DNA of 64,000 bases, from positions 1 through 64,000 of the forward strand of contig DASVQI010000019.1 of assembly GCA_036389255.1 (NCBI GenBank), written 5' to 3'. Source of the DNA: JACVRN01 sp036389255. Lineage in GTDB: Bacteria; Acidobacteriota; Blastocatellia; Pyrinomonadales; Pyrinomonadaceae. The position numbers and the translations under genes are program-made. Under the pieces are notes generated by a model. It made no database searches. It was not told the DNA's origin and worked only from the letters and a program-made list of their open reading frames with translations. Each line of letters opens with the position of its first letter. The first letter of the stretch is position 1. This document shows positions 10,081-20,015 of this stretch, one piece after another.

Positions 10081-10293
10081 TTAATTGTCGGTACGGATGA
10101 GTTTCAGGTATTGGCCAACTCGGCTTTCAACTTGGAAGGAAAGCCCCAAGACCATTGAAGTCTTGATTCTGTAGGTGCGCTGAACTATCAGCTTGTCATC
10201 AATGATTCCGACAGAGCGCTCTGAGTTTACTGCTGAAAGGAGTCTCGATTGAGCTTGAAAATTCGCAAAGCTACCGCATGTCGAGCCAGGCAC
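10081..10293 (-). CDS. Doubtful small open frame before the peptidase
   Basis: A possible 70-codon frame with a GTG start, ending 18 bases before the peptidase start. It lacks a convincing ribosome site and matches no family I recognise. The C-terminal half reads like ordinary protein (DDKLIVQRTYRIK, SMVLGLSFQVESRVG), so it may be a small protein or a remnant. An RfaH ops-like octamer lies within its first codons. Confidence 0.22.
   Translation of the reverse strand: MPGSTCGSFANFQAQSRLLSAVNSERSVGIIDDKLIVQRTYRIKTSMVLGLSFQVESRVGQYLKLIRTDN
10270..10277 (-). promoter_or_regulatory. ops-like element GCGGTAGC
   Basis: On the minus strand GCGGTAGC, followed by TTTG, matches the core of the RfaH ops signal (GGCGGTAGCGT) over eight bases. 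It sits about 200 bases after the NusG-paralogue gene and before the peptidase and synthetase genes. The same octamer occurs by chance elsewhere (for example near 2436 on the plus strand), so only its position makes it suggestive. Confidence 0.25.
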
Positions 10294-10478
10294 TCGACTA
10301 AGCTTTTTGTTTATATGAAACGAATGGGAGCGCAGCCTTAGCTCTTCATCATTGTAAAGAGCCTTCTGCTTGTCTGGGCAAATCTGCTGTCTATCTTGTC
10401 TTGTCTACTTGTTTTCTGAAAGATTGAACCAACTCAATTAGATTGCTAATTCGTAAACGATTAAAACGCCCTTATCGT
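10294..10478 (-). other. Spacer after the NusG-paralogue gene
   Basis: Part of a 416-base interval between the antiterminator and peptidase genes. It contains a small potential stem GCTCTT/AAGAGC near 10340-10365 (minus strand) and no supported gene. It could be the untranslated leader where an antiterminator is loaded. Confidence 0.3.
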
Positions 10479-11006
10479 TCAACCAATTTCCGCCAGCAAC
10501 TCTCTATCCACCACGATACGGCCCTGATAACTTATGGTAGTCAGGAGTATCATTACCCGATCGGAATCACTCAGATGACGCTCAAAGACTCCAATGAGAT
10601 TTTCGAAAGCGCCGCTAGTGATTTTCACCTTATCGCCGGGCTTGAGTTCCTTTCTTAGCCTAACAAAGCCATCCTCTCCGACCTGCGATTGCAGCAGAGC
10701 AATAACTTCATCATCTATAGGAACAGGGTTGCTGCCAAAGCTGACGATGCTGTGGACTCCCCGCGTAAAATAGATTTTATGCAGCAGTTCGCTAGCCTTG
10801 AAGCGAGCAAATAAGTAACGCGGAAAGAGAGGTTTACTATGATGGATTGATGCGCCGCTAAATGGGTTAACTCGACGAGTTCTTAACTTCGGCGCAAAGG
10901 TCTCTACTTGCCATGCCCTTAAATTGTTTTCGACCCGGCTCTCCTGCTTATGATGGGTATGAATAGCATACCAGCAGCATCGGTCTTTTTCTTTTTCTTC
11001 GTACAT
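10479..11006 (-). CDS. NusG paralogue (RfaH/LoaP/UpxY-type antiterminator)
   Basis: A 175-aa protein starting MYEEKEKDRCC at the ATG at 11006 (GAGGGCGAAAGG upstream). A reading to 11111 would need a TTG start. The NGN domain (about 12-115) opens with WYAIHTHHKQESRVENNL, the usual NusG start, and continues through FAPKLRTRRV, LFPRYLFARF and GVHSIVSFG. The C-terminal KOW domain (about 125-175) has LKPGDKVKITSGAFENLIG and RVMILLTT. It lies apart from secE/rpl genes and inside a biosynthetic cluster, as expected for a specialised paralogue that keeps RNA polymerase processive through a very long operon. Likely target: the peptidase-to-synthetase transcription unit downstream. Confidence 0.9.
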   Translation of the reverse strand: MYEEKEKDRCCWYAIHTHHKQESRVENNLRAWQVETFAPKLRTRRVNPFSGASIHHSKPLFPRYLFARFKASELLHKIYFTRGVHSIVSFGSNPVPIDDEVIALLQSQVGEDGFVRLRKELKPGDKVKITSGAFENLIGVFERHLSDSDRVMILLTTISYQGRIVVDRELLAEIG

Positions 11007-11140
11007 TACCTTTCGCCCTCTAATTCTCCGGTAGTCTATTAAGCATAGGCTGAGCACGCCCCTTTGTGTCAGGCTATCTCCCTTCAGACACTCAGCGAGA
11101 GTCGCTAACAACTATGTCTTTCATTAAGCCTAAAGACACA

Positions 11141-11185
11141 ATTGGGCCACTATGACTTAGCTGTCTAAGTACAAGGTGGCCCAAT
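11141..11185 (-). promoter_or_regulatory. Nested RNA stem upstream of the antiterminator gene
   Basis: Perfect 10-bp arms ATTGGGCCAC and GTGGCCCAAT enclose a second 5-bp stem CTTAG/CTAAG with loop CTGT. It lies about 135 bases before the antiterminator ATG. A stem this long and nested is unlikely by chance in a leader and could be a regulatory RNA hairpin or protein-binding palindrome. Confidence 0.5.
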
Positions 11186-11375
11186 GCGGGACAGGTAATT
11201 TGGCGTACGGATGAGCGCTAGGTAACTGGGCCTAAATGTATCAGGTCTATTGCGCATAAGGTGAACGGCTCCTTGCACTTAGAGGTTGTGTTCTCGAGCC
11301 ATTCTGCGCTAAGATGCACATTGTCTGGGATGCATGCTTAAGTGCAGAATTGCACCGAGTATGTGTACCAACACA

Positions 11376-11417
11376 CCCTGGCACTATGTCCGTAGTGCCA
11401 GGGCTTAACTTTTTTTT
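11376..11417 (+). terminator. Intrinsic-terminator-like hairpin on the plus strand
   Basis: An 11-bp perfect stem CCCTGGCACTA/TAGTGCCAGGG with loop TGTCCG is followed, after seven bases, by eight T on the plus strand. No plus-strand gene precedes it, so it may stop antisense transcription entering the NRPS operon, or act as a hairpin in the minus-strand leader. Confidence 0.45.
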
Positions 11418-11787
11418 AGCATAAAGGGGGCGCTTAGCCACACACCCCCGCCTAATGTCACTAACACCAGTGAACTTTCAATCTAATATTCTGGGCGATT
11501 ACTGATGGAAATGCGAGGATTAGTAGCATGGCTACTCTCCTTAATCAACAACCAAAATGCAATAATATGTGAGGATGACCATGTTGTCCCCTCAATAAAT
11601 AGTTTCGACCAAAGAAAAGAACTGGGATTTAATCAAATGAGGCAACAAGAGCGACCAAAACCTAACACACTTACTAATCCAGTGTCAATCAGGTAATTTT
11701 GCTGCACCCCCTCGGATTGTCTGAAGCAAAAATTGAATAGGAGCTAACGACTAACTTGTAAATTGCACTCACAACTCAAGTAGGATA

Positions 11788-12576
11788 TTAGACCAATCCT
11801 ATTAGGTCTTGGATGAACATTTGAAAAAAAAGTTGCCTAACCGTATTCAAGAAGAAGTGGTCGCCCGGTAGCATACGCATCTTGAAAAAAACAGTGGTCT
11901 GGGCCTGCCATGCTTCCAAGAAAGCGCGTGATACTTCTTCGTCTTGCAGACCGCCATAAGCGGTAATAGGTATGTTCAATGGCGGCTCTTCCAAATAATC
12001 GTAAGTTTGACACACAGTCATATCTGCCCTCACAACAGGCAAGATAAGTTGCAGCAGTTCAGCGTTTTCTAAAACCTCTGTAGGCGTTCCCTTTAGTTCC
12101 TCTAAACGTTGAAGGAATTCAACATCCGGCAGATTATAGGTTGGAGGACGCGGGTCAGGTATCTGCGGAGCGCGAGAGCCCGAGATAAAGAGGTGGCGCG
12201 GAAGTGGCCCATTCATGCGACGCAGCAACCGAATCAACTCAAAGCTGATAATTGCGCCCATACTGTGTCCGAAAAAGGCGAAAGGTTTATCAAAATATGG
12301 AAGTAGTTCCTTAGCCGCAGCCTCCACCAGTTGGAATAAATCAGTAAAAGGTTCTTCTCGTATTCGATTACCGCGTCCCGGAAGTTGAACAGGGTAAACT
12401 TCGACAGTTGGTGGAAGCTCTGTGGGCCAATTACGGAACAGTAATGCTCCGCCGCCAGCATAGGGGAAGCAAAACAATCGCAGCCGAGCCTGCGGACGAG
12501 GCTTCTGGTACATTAGCCAGCGCGTCGGCCCAGTTGATGTTTGAGATTCTTGCAAAGTACGACTCTCCGGCGTCAT
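11788..12576 (-). CDS. Type II thioesterase of the lipopeptide cluster
   Basis: A 262-aa alpha/beta-hydrolase of the external thioesterase (TEII, GrsT-like) family, of normal family length. Motifs in order: LFCFPYAGGGALLFRNW (about 34-50), VQLPGRGNRIREEP (about 63-76), the nucleophile elbow FFGHSMG (about 101-107), the acidic residue after AYGGLQDEEV, and the catalytic His in GDHFFLN near 237. Enzymes of this type remove aberrant acyl groups from carrier proteins and restore misprimed synthetases, so it probably services the synthetase further down the cluster. It starts with ATG and is separated from the sulfurylase gene by about 110 bases. Confidence 0.93.
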   Translation of the reverse strand: MTPESRTLQESQTSTGPTRWLMYQKPRPQARLRLFCFPYAGGGALLFRNWPTELPPTVEVYPVQLPGRGNRIREEPFTDLFQLVEAAAKELLPYFDKPFAFFGHSMGAIISFELIRLLRRMNGPLPRHLFISGSRAPQIPDPRPPTYNLPDVEFLQRLEELKGTPTEVLENAELLQLILPVVRADMTVCQTYDYLEEPPLNIPITAYGGLQDEEVSRAFLEAWQAQTTVFFKMRMLPGDHFFLNTVRQLFFQMFIQDLIGLV

Positions 12577-12689
12577 CGGGCTTTCTAATTTAAGATAACT
12601 CTACTTCGCATTTCTGATGTTCGCACAGGGGGCACGGAGATTTGGGCCTGTCCGGCAAATCATTGATTTGTTAGCCCTTTGGGAATCTT

Positions 12690-14731
<2,042 letters not shown>

Positions 14732-14950
14732 CTACTGACCCGCTTCTTCCATGTTTTTCCGTAGACTGAGCGGTCTCATGTCAGTCCACACTTCCTTAAT
14801 GTAATCCAGGCACTCTTGTTTTGTGCCGGTCTTCCCGGCATCATTCCAACCAAGAGCGTTTTCTCGATCCGCAGGCCAGATTGAGTATTGCTCTTCATGA
14901 TTGACTACCACTTTGTAAATAGTGTTGTCTTCCCCTTCTTCTCTGCTCAT
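14732..14950 (-). CDS. MbtH-like protein (NRPS adenylation partner)
   Basis: A 72-aa protein with the full MbtH signature: [12 protein letters not shown] (about 20-31), a [18 protein letters not shown] block and [12 protein letters not shown] (about 53-64). MbtH proteins bind the N-terminal subdomain of NRPS adenylation domains and are needed for their solubility or activity. It probably serves the single standard A domain seen here and any further ones to the left. AAGGAG lies five bases before the ATG. It is the first gene of the NRPS group, preceded by a 557-base gap. Confidence 0.95.
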   Translation of the reverse strand: MSREEGEDNTIYKVVVNHEEQYSIWPADRENALGWNDAGKTGTKQECLDYIKEVWTDMRPLSLRKNMEEAGQ

Positions 14951-15507
14951 TTTTTCTCCTTAATCATTTCAGAGTATGCGCACTATGCGCTGCAAGCTTG
15001 CGTTAGTTAAATCGCTTATTACTTTTGAGAGACACCACCAATCGCACAGCTATGCCGAGCATCGCTTGACGAAAATGGAACCGGGGCATGGCAGATTTAC
15101 CGCGAGGCACATCCATATGTTATCCGCAAGAGTTACAAATATTACCTTTTGAGAGGGTTAGTCCTTGCGGAATGATAGTGGAGATGTTTTCAATAGCCTC
15201 TAAGTGAATACGGCACGATACTAACAAAAGCCTACTCCCTGTGCAAGCATCTTTTCCATCAGCTTACGCAACGAAGCCCCATATAGAAAATCGCCGTACA
15301 ACATTGAGTGGTTAAAGACAAGCTTCTCTTAATCTCTATCCATGTCGAGACATACGCGGCTGCACGGGCCGCTCAGGGAAATACTCTCGACTAAGTAATT
15401 GGCAATGGTCAGTCCCCTATTGTGAAGCCTTGCAACGCTGATACACAGCGTTTTCGACCCAGTTAAAAATTCGGTTGTAAGGAAGGTAAGCCAGACAAGC
15501 GGCTGAT
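14951..15507 (-). other. Intergenic region between NRPS cluster and stator operon
   Basis: 557 bases without a gene. Contents I can see: a promoter-like pair at 15218-15246, a small palindrome GCGCA/TGCGC at 14978-14990 just before the MbtH ribosome site, and a 7-bp stem AACGCTG/CAGCGTT at 15434-15452. It marks the junction between two functionally unrelated minus-strand gene groups. Confidence 0.5.
15218..15246 (-). promoter_or_regulatory. Possible sigma-70 promoter for the mbtH gene group
   Basis: On the minus strand TTGCAC (15246-15241), a 17-base spacer and TAGTAT (15223-15218), with TG one base before the -10 box (extended -10). The -35 match is weak. The leader to the MbtH start would be about 260 bases. 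Confidence 0.35.
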
Positions 15508-17106
15508 TTAATTCACTTCGGTTTGTGGCTTGCTCTTTAATGATATGAGGGCATTAAAAAAGACTACCAGGAAAAGCACCTCACAGACATTAGCTAACGA
15601 TATAACAAACTTGGAATAAGCAGTTGTCGGAATGATATCGCCATACCCCGTCGTTGTAATTGTATAGATTGAGAAGTACATATAGTCCATTAAACTTAGA
15701 TGCTTAGGTTGTTCATGCTTCATCTGTATGGAAGTAATGTCCCCCGGTATTGAAACTACTGAAGCAATTACCACCCTTTTGTTTTTGTCTATTAAGTCCT
15801 TCTTTTGATTATCGTCAAGGCTCCTGCCTGTGAGGATTCGTTGTAATACCTCATCGGCTTCGATAGGAGTCTCGTTAGAAGAGGGGAGAGATAGCCATTC
15901 AAGATTATGCCAAGCTTCCGTATCACCGTCTTGCACTTTGAGGGCTTCAACTATTGCGAACCTTACATTTTCAGCTCTTGCTTCTGAAAGTTCATAGTTC
16001 GATTTGTAGTCTACTAATTCATCATTCGATCTAATCCTTCCAACCTCTCTGTTCAATCCATTCTTTACCTCATCCTTAATTGGGTCGTCATTGCTCCGAC
16101 CAATCAAAATAACACGAGTTCGATTCCCGCCTTTGCTCTCTTGACTAATGCGCCTCGTGATTGCTTCGAGGGAGCAGCTATTAAAATCGTTTAATGACTT
16201 TAATATCCAGTTCACGCGCTGTGGTGGAATCGCCCGTCTGGCGTCTTTTTTGTCTGGAATTGGCTCACATTCAGCTTTACTATTTTTTTCGAGCCTTGCA
16301 CGTCTAACGTCAAAATAGAAAAAGAAATTTGTATCTTCAGTTGACGTAGAATTTGATGTAGCTTTTATCTGAGCAACTCCTGTACTGCCAGTAGATTTGT
16401 CTTGACTAGAATTACTCTCGCTGCTGATATCATCAGGAGAGACAAGATTCGCCATGTGCAAAGCGGGGACGCTATCATTAATTGAAAGGCAGGACTGGTC
16501 GTGGAACGCAAGGGCAAATCCGAAGAGGTAGGTTACATCCAGAAAAATTACGAAAAAGAGAAAAGAGAGCGCCCATAAAGGCTCTTTTGCGGCACCTGTT
16601 CTGATAGCGAATAGCTTTGGCCATAGATCAGCCTTCATCTCGTGCAAGAACGCACATGTCATATATCCGATTAAACTAATTAAGAGAGCAATACCAGCCA
16701 AGGCAGCCCAAGAGAAAATTGAGGCCACCCAAGAGAAAATCAAATGTGAATAAGACCTTAACCAAACCATTGAATAAAGCCCCGAATACAGAACCCATAA
16801 GATGCAGTAACCTGCCGTGCAATAAAATGACACTTTCATACTGAAATTGTAGAAAATCTGATCATTGTTATCCCGCTTATCGGCACGCTTTAAATGGAAA
16901 TGCACTCCAATAATCGGGGCAACTGCGGGTATAGCTAAAAGCACCACAATCCATCCGACTTCTGTCTTATTGAAGTACCAAGAACCTATTAAAGCAATCA
17001 TATAAACGATAAATCCCGAAACGGCATAAGAATATACGGTACTTGCGGATTCGGAGGCGACAGGATTGGCTTTTGGCGGTGTACCAGTGTGAGGTTGAGT
17101 CGTCAT
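15508..17106 (-). CDS. K+-channel-like membrane protein with OmpA-like segment
   Basis: A 532-aa protein. Residues about 25-215 carry four to five hydrophobic spans. The soluble middle (about 215-470) contains ILIGRSNDD and YELSEARAENVRFAIVEAL, resembling the D...N..LS..RA..V pattern of OmpA/MotB peptidoglycan-binding domains. The C-terminus has a pore helix and the selectivity filter TTTGYGD near 484, followed by a final span, as in two-TM K+ channels. The fusion is unusual, and the order (spans, OmpA-like, pore) implies an extracytoplasmic middle domain. AAGGAG precedes the ATG. It is the last gene of the stator/tubulin group, 137 bases after the MotB-like gene. The channel call is firm; the OmpA-like call is moderate. 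Confidence 0.8.
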   Translation of the reverse strand: MTTQPHTGTPPKANPVASESASTVYSYAVSGFIVYMIALIGSWYFNKTEVGWIVVLLAIPAVAPIIGVHFHLKRADKRDNNDQIFYNFSMKVSFYCTAGYCILWVLYSGLYSMVWLRSYSHLIFSWVASIFSWAALAGIALLISLIGYMTCAFLHEMKADLWPKLFAIRTGAAKEPLWALSFLFFVIFLDVTYLFGFALAFHDQSCLSINDSVPALHMANLVSPDDISSESNSSQDKSTGSTGVAQIKATSNSTSTEDTNFFFYFDVRRARLEKNSKAECEPIPDKKDARRAIPPQRVNWILKSLNDFNSCSLEAITRRISQESKGGNRTRVILIGRSNDDPIKDEVKNGLNREVGRIRSNDELVDYKSNYELSEARAENVRFAIVEALKVQDGDTEAWHNLEWLSLPSSNETPIEADEVLQRILTGRSLDDNQKKDLIDKNKRVVIASVVSIPGDITSIQMKHEQPKHLSLMDYMYFSIYTITTTGYGDIIPTTAYSKFVISLANVCEVLFLVVFFNALISLKSKPQTEVN

Positions 17107-17243
17107 GAGTGCTGCTCCTTAAGATATGTTTAAGAGTCTCAGGCTTGGCGCGACTACACTTCTCCTGTTCGAATCTACGATTGACTGCTTAGAAGATATT
17201 GGTCTTCATTTATAAATTGGCAATCGCCTCTGGCTATTAAGAG

Positions 17244-18023
17244 CTATTCGCTCTCATTACGGCGTACGCTAGTTGGAATAATCTTATAAGTAAGTATGAT
17301 CTCTATGCGGCGGTTGCGTTGCGCCATTGAGTTGTCAACAAGCGGGCTCTGACCCTCGACTTGATTGGCTTGGACAATATAATCCAGACTGGGCCCTCCG
17401 CGTGGGTTTTGGGCCGTCTTTAAGCTCATATTGCTCTCGGCCATGCCGAATGGCCTGTATTCAGCGCGACCGTTGGCCGAGAAACGCCAGGGCTCTAGCA
17501 GTGAATTCTGTCCCTGCGCTCCGTGCGCAAGAATGAAATTGACAACAGCTCCTGCCCTGGCTGCCGAGAGTTCCCAATTGGAGGCATACTTGCCAGTGAT
17601 AGGCACATCGTCAGTATGTCCTTCAACTTGAATCGTATCGTACGCGTCGCGGTTCTGCTCAAGCACTGAGACAATTTTACTAAGTAGTTGTTCGCCAGCC
17701 GCACTCAGGGTCGCCGTACCTCTGGGAAAGACCACCCCCCCTGCGCCCTGCTCGTCAAGCCGAAGAATGATGCGCTGCAAGTTGCCATCTTCCGGTGGTA
17801 TCTCAATACTCCCTGCGAGACGCGCCTCCAATTCTTTTCGAACCTGGAGCTGACGCACTTGCATGTCTTCAAACTCGCTATGCTCGCGCACGAGGCTGCG
17901 CGCGATGTTTGAAAAAAAGATGGCGAAGACAAATATTACGACAATCAGTAGCACAGACGTCATGAAATCTGTAAAGGCAGGCCAGACATCCATGTGCACT
18001 TCGTTGTAATCTCGTAATCTCAT
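17244..18023 (-). CDS. MotB/ZorB-like stator subunit with OmpA domain
   Basis: A 259-aa protein. A short cytoplasmic N-terminus leads into one membrane helix with AFTDFMTSVLL, where Asp19 corresponds to the proton-carrying Asp of MotB (ADFMTAMM). A short helical linker (about 45-72) precedes an OmpA-like peptidoglycan-binding domain (about 85-250) with VEGHTDDVP (135-141) and NWELSAARAGAV (149-160), which contain the Asp, Asn and Arg contacts for diaminopimelate. It starts 12 bases after the MotA-like gene ends, so the pair should form one complex. Retention of the key Asp argues for a proton-driven stator. MotB of the flagellum, TolR and ZorB of Zorya are the alternatives; no flagellar genes are present. 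Confidence 0.88.
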   Translation of the reverse strand: MRLRDYNEVHMDVWPAFTDFMTSVLLIVVIFVFAIFFSNIARSLVREHSEFEDMQVRQLQVRKELEARLAGSIEIPPEDGNLQRIILRLDEQGAGGVVFPRGTATLSAAGEQLLSKIVSVLEQNRDAYDTIQVEGHTDDVPITGKYASNWELSAARAGAVVNFILAHGAQGQNSLLEPWRFSANGRAEYRPFGMAESNMSLKTAQNPRGGPSLDYIVQANQVEGQSPLVDNSMAQRNRRIEIILTYKIIPTSVRRNESE

Positions 18024-18035
18024 AATATGCTCTCT

Positions 18036-19922
18036 TTAAGTTTTGGCCCGCAGGAACCAAGCGATTAAGCCAATCATCATCATTATCACAAATAGAGAAA
18101 CGACCTTCATGACCGGGTCTATCGGCCTGAGATCAAAGATGAACATAATTCCCAGTGCGGCGAAGACTGGGATTGAGACGGTCGCTACTCCAATTAGAAT
18201 TCTCAGCATTAAGGTAAGGTTTCTTGCCTGCTGGCCCAGTCCTATGAACCTTTCATCAAATCCCTCCTGTCTTTTAATCAAGGTTGAGAACTCTACACGG
18301 CTGTTCTTAACAAACTCTTCCAAGCGCTCTTCAACCCGCCTCATGCTGGAAACGTCGAGTATCTTTTTTTGCTCGGCCAGCAGAGCAGTGAGAGCACGAT
18401 CGCTATGGCCCAGGACATTTTCTAGCCGCTCTGAAAAAGCGCTTCTCTCATCTTCCATTGTTTTAGCCATGCTTGATACCAATTCTTTGTGGCCGTCGCT
18501 ATTAACTATTGATTCCTGTAGATGGCTGACAAAATCCTCCTGGCGCTGTAACATTCGGTCTATATGTTCCTGTGCATTGCTCTGCTGTTTATCTAACATT
18601 TCAAGAGCTTGAGTTTTGATTGCCCCGACCTGACTTTCCAACGACTGTTGAATTAAAGTAGCTATTGCATCAATCCCCTTTTGTGCGGTTTCGCGCGCTG
18701 TGCCGGCCTCGCGGCTAGACCGCTCGGCGTTAACTTGAATGGTTTTAAGCATGTCTTCCTGTGAGCGCCGCCATTCACCTAAGGCATTATTAACATTCGT
18801 GTTGCTCTCGCTAATGGCTGTCACTACCCGTTCGAGTTTTTCCCCTGACTCTGACTGCTGCCTCTCAAGCCGACCCATGAAATCTCTGAATTCTTCTACT
18901 ACCTCAATCATCTGCGATTGGGCCTGATAAACACGTTCCTGATTGCTGCGTAGCGCGTCTGAACTTTCACCGAATTTGCGAACGATAGCGAAAAGGTTCT
19001 CTAGGCTCGTGCCTACCTGCGCCACCTTGCCATCCAGGTCGCCTGACAGGCGCGCCAAATAGTTAGAGCCGTCTTTGAAAGATTCCAGCGCGCTGGCTAG
19101 TTCCGAGGCTTCACGCGGCGGCTGGAAGATAGGAATCAAGCGTGTCGCAGTCAGGTATTCTACTTCCGCAAGAAATTCTATCTGCTGTCGCGAGACGTAC
19201 CAGCTAAAGAGCAGAAGAAGAACGCTCGTAAGAATGCCGGTCAGGCTGGCATAAAAAGCGCTTCTGGTATTGGCGAGAGAGGCGGACATAGTATTGATTA
19301 GCCCCTTGAAAGACTCTTGAACGGGGAGCATCTTGTCATGTCCTGTTTGCCCGGTTCCGTCTTGAGTAGTAGAGGTACTCGCGTCCAGCTTTTCCTGCAC
19401 TTGATTCAAAGCCGGGCTCATCTGAAGTATGAGTCGGCTCAAGCCCCAAATAGCTCCGCACAATCCCAGCAACACCAGAACGCTAGCGATGTACCGGGCA
19501 ATGCTGACCTTTGAGATCTCGCGCGCGGCAAGCACTTCAGATAGCGCTACCTGATCGAACTCCCCGGCCCTAACGCCAATGCGATATAGCTCTACAACAC
19601 GCTGTGCCGCGATAGAATCTGGTTCCACGCCATTAAGCAGATCATTTTTAACTATGTTAGGGTCACGCTCCTGATTCTTCTCAACAGTCTCGTAATTGGT
19701 ATGTATCTTTTTCAGAGCAGCATGCTGTACGGGAAGCTTTACCAGATAACGCAAGAGAATGAAGATGCTGATAGTAAAGCTCAAGATAATGCCGACGACA
19801 AAGGGATTTGCAAGATACTCCCACCAGTCAAACCCACTGCCGACGGGCGCCATAGGAGAAGGTGATAAGCCAGGAGAAGCCTGCGAGAGAAAGTAGAATG
19901 GTAAAGACGTGAGGGCAAACAT
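18036..19922 (-). CDS. MotA/ZorA-like stator subunit with long coiled coil
   Basis: A 628-aa protein. The N-terminal part has three membrane helices (about 37-60, 142-165, 215-240). The middle one contains LVLLGLCGAIWGL, equivalent to the ExbB/TolQ/MotA segment with GLFGTVWGI. Residues about 260-560 are an almost uninterrupted heptad-rich coiled coil (many Glu/Gln/Arg/Leu), comparable to the cytoplasmic tail of ZorA. Unlike the ZorA I know, the protein ends with two further hydrophobic spans (about 568-592 and 600-622), which would bring the tail back to a membrane. AAGGAG lies upstream of the ATG. It is followed after 12 bases by the MotB-like partner. Confidence 0.85.
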   Translation of the reverse strand: MFALTSLPFYFLSQASPGLSPSPMAPVGSGFDWWEYLANPFVVGIILSFTISIFILLRYLVKLPVQHAALKKIHTNYETVEKNQERDPNIVKNDLLNGVEPDSIAAQRVVELYRIGVRAGEFDQVALSEVLAAREISKVSIARYIASVLVLLGLCGAIWGLSRLILQMSPALNQVQEKLDASTSTTQDGTGQTGHDKMLPVQESFKGLINTMSASLANTRSAFYASLTGILTSVLLLLFSWYVSRQQIEFLAEVEYLTATRLIPIFQPPREASELASALESFKDGSNYLARLSGDLDGKVAQVGTSLENLFAIVRKFGESSDALRSNQERVYQAQSQMIEVVEEFRDFMGRLERQQSESGEKLERVVTAISESNTNVNNALGEWRRSQEDMLKTIQVNAERSSREAGTARETAQKGIDAIATLIQQSLESQVGAIKTQALEMLDKQQSNAQEHIDRMLQRQEDFVSHLQESIVNSDGHKELVSSMAKTMEDERSAFSERLENVLGHSDRALTALLAEQKKILDVSSMRRVEERLEEFVKNSRVEFSTLIKRQEGFDERFIGLGQQARNLTLMLRILIGVATVSIPVFAALGIMFIFDLRPIDPVMKVVSLFVIMMMIGLIAWFLRAKT

Positions 19923-20015
19923 ATTTTTTCTGCTCCTTGATAGTTTCTTTTATCCAAAACAAGAAGAGCGCAGCCAACTCGCATGCTTGTCCTGAGTTGT
20001 GCCTTCCTTAAAAGC

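Larger units (their letters stand above)
11007..11787 (-). other. Hairpin-rich leader before the antiterminator gene
   Basis: About 780 bases without a supported gene, AT-richer than the flanking genes. It contains several palindromes: AGTAGC/GCTACT at 11522-11536, the 11-bp stem at 11376-11403, GTGCA/TGCAC near 11342-11356 and the nested stem at 11141-11185. It probably holds a promoter and structured leader for the antiterminator gene, but I could not identify a convincing promoter. Confidence 0.5.

Noticed and set aside
11376..11417. Terminator for the minus-strand NRPS genes
   Set aside because: The eight-T run lies on the plus-strand side; read on the minus strand the A tract precedes the stem.
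15434..15452. 7-bp stem AACGCTG/CAGCGTT as terminator of the stator operon
   Set aside because: The T tract follows on the plus strand only; minus-strand transcription meets no U run after the stem.
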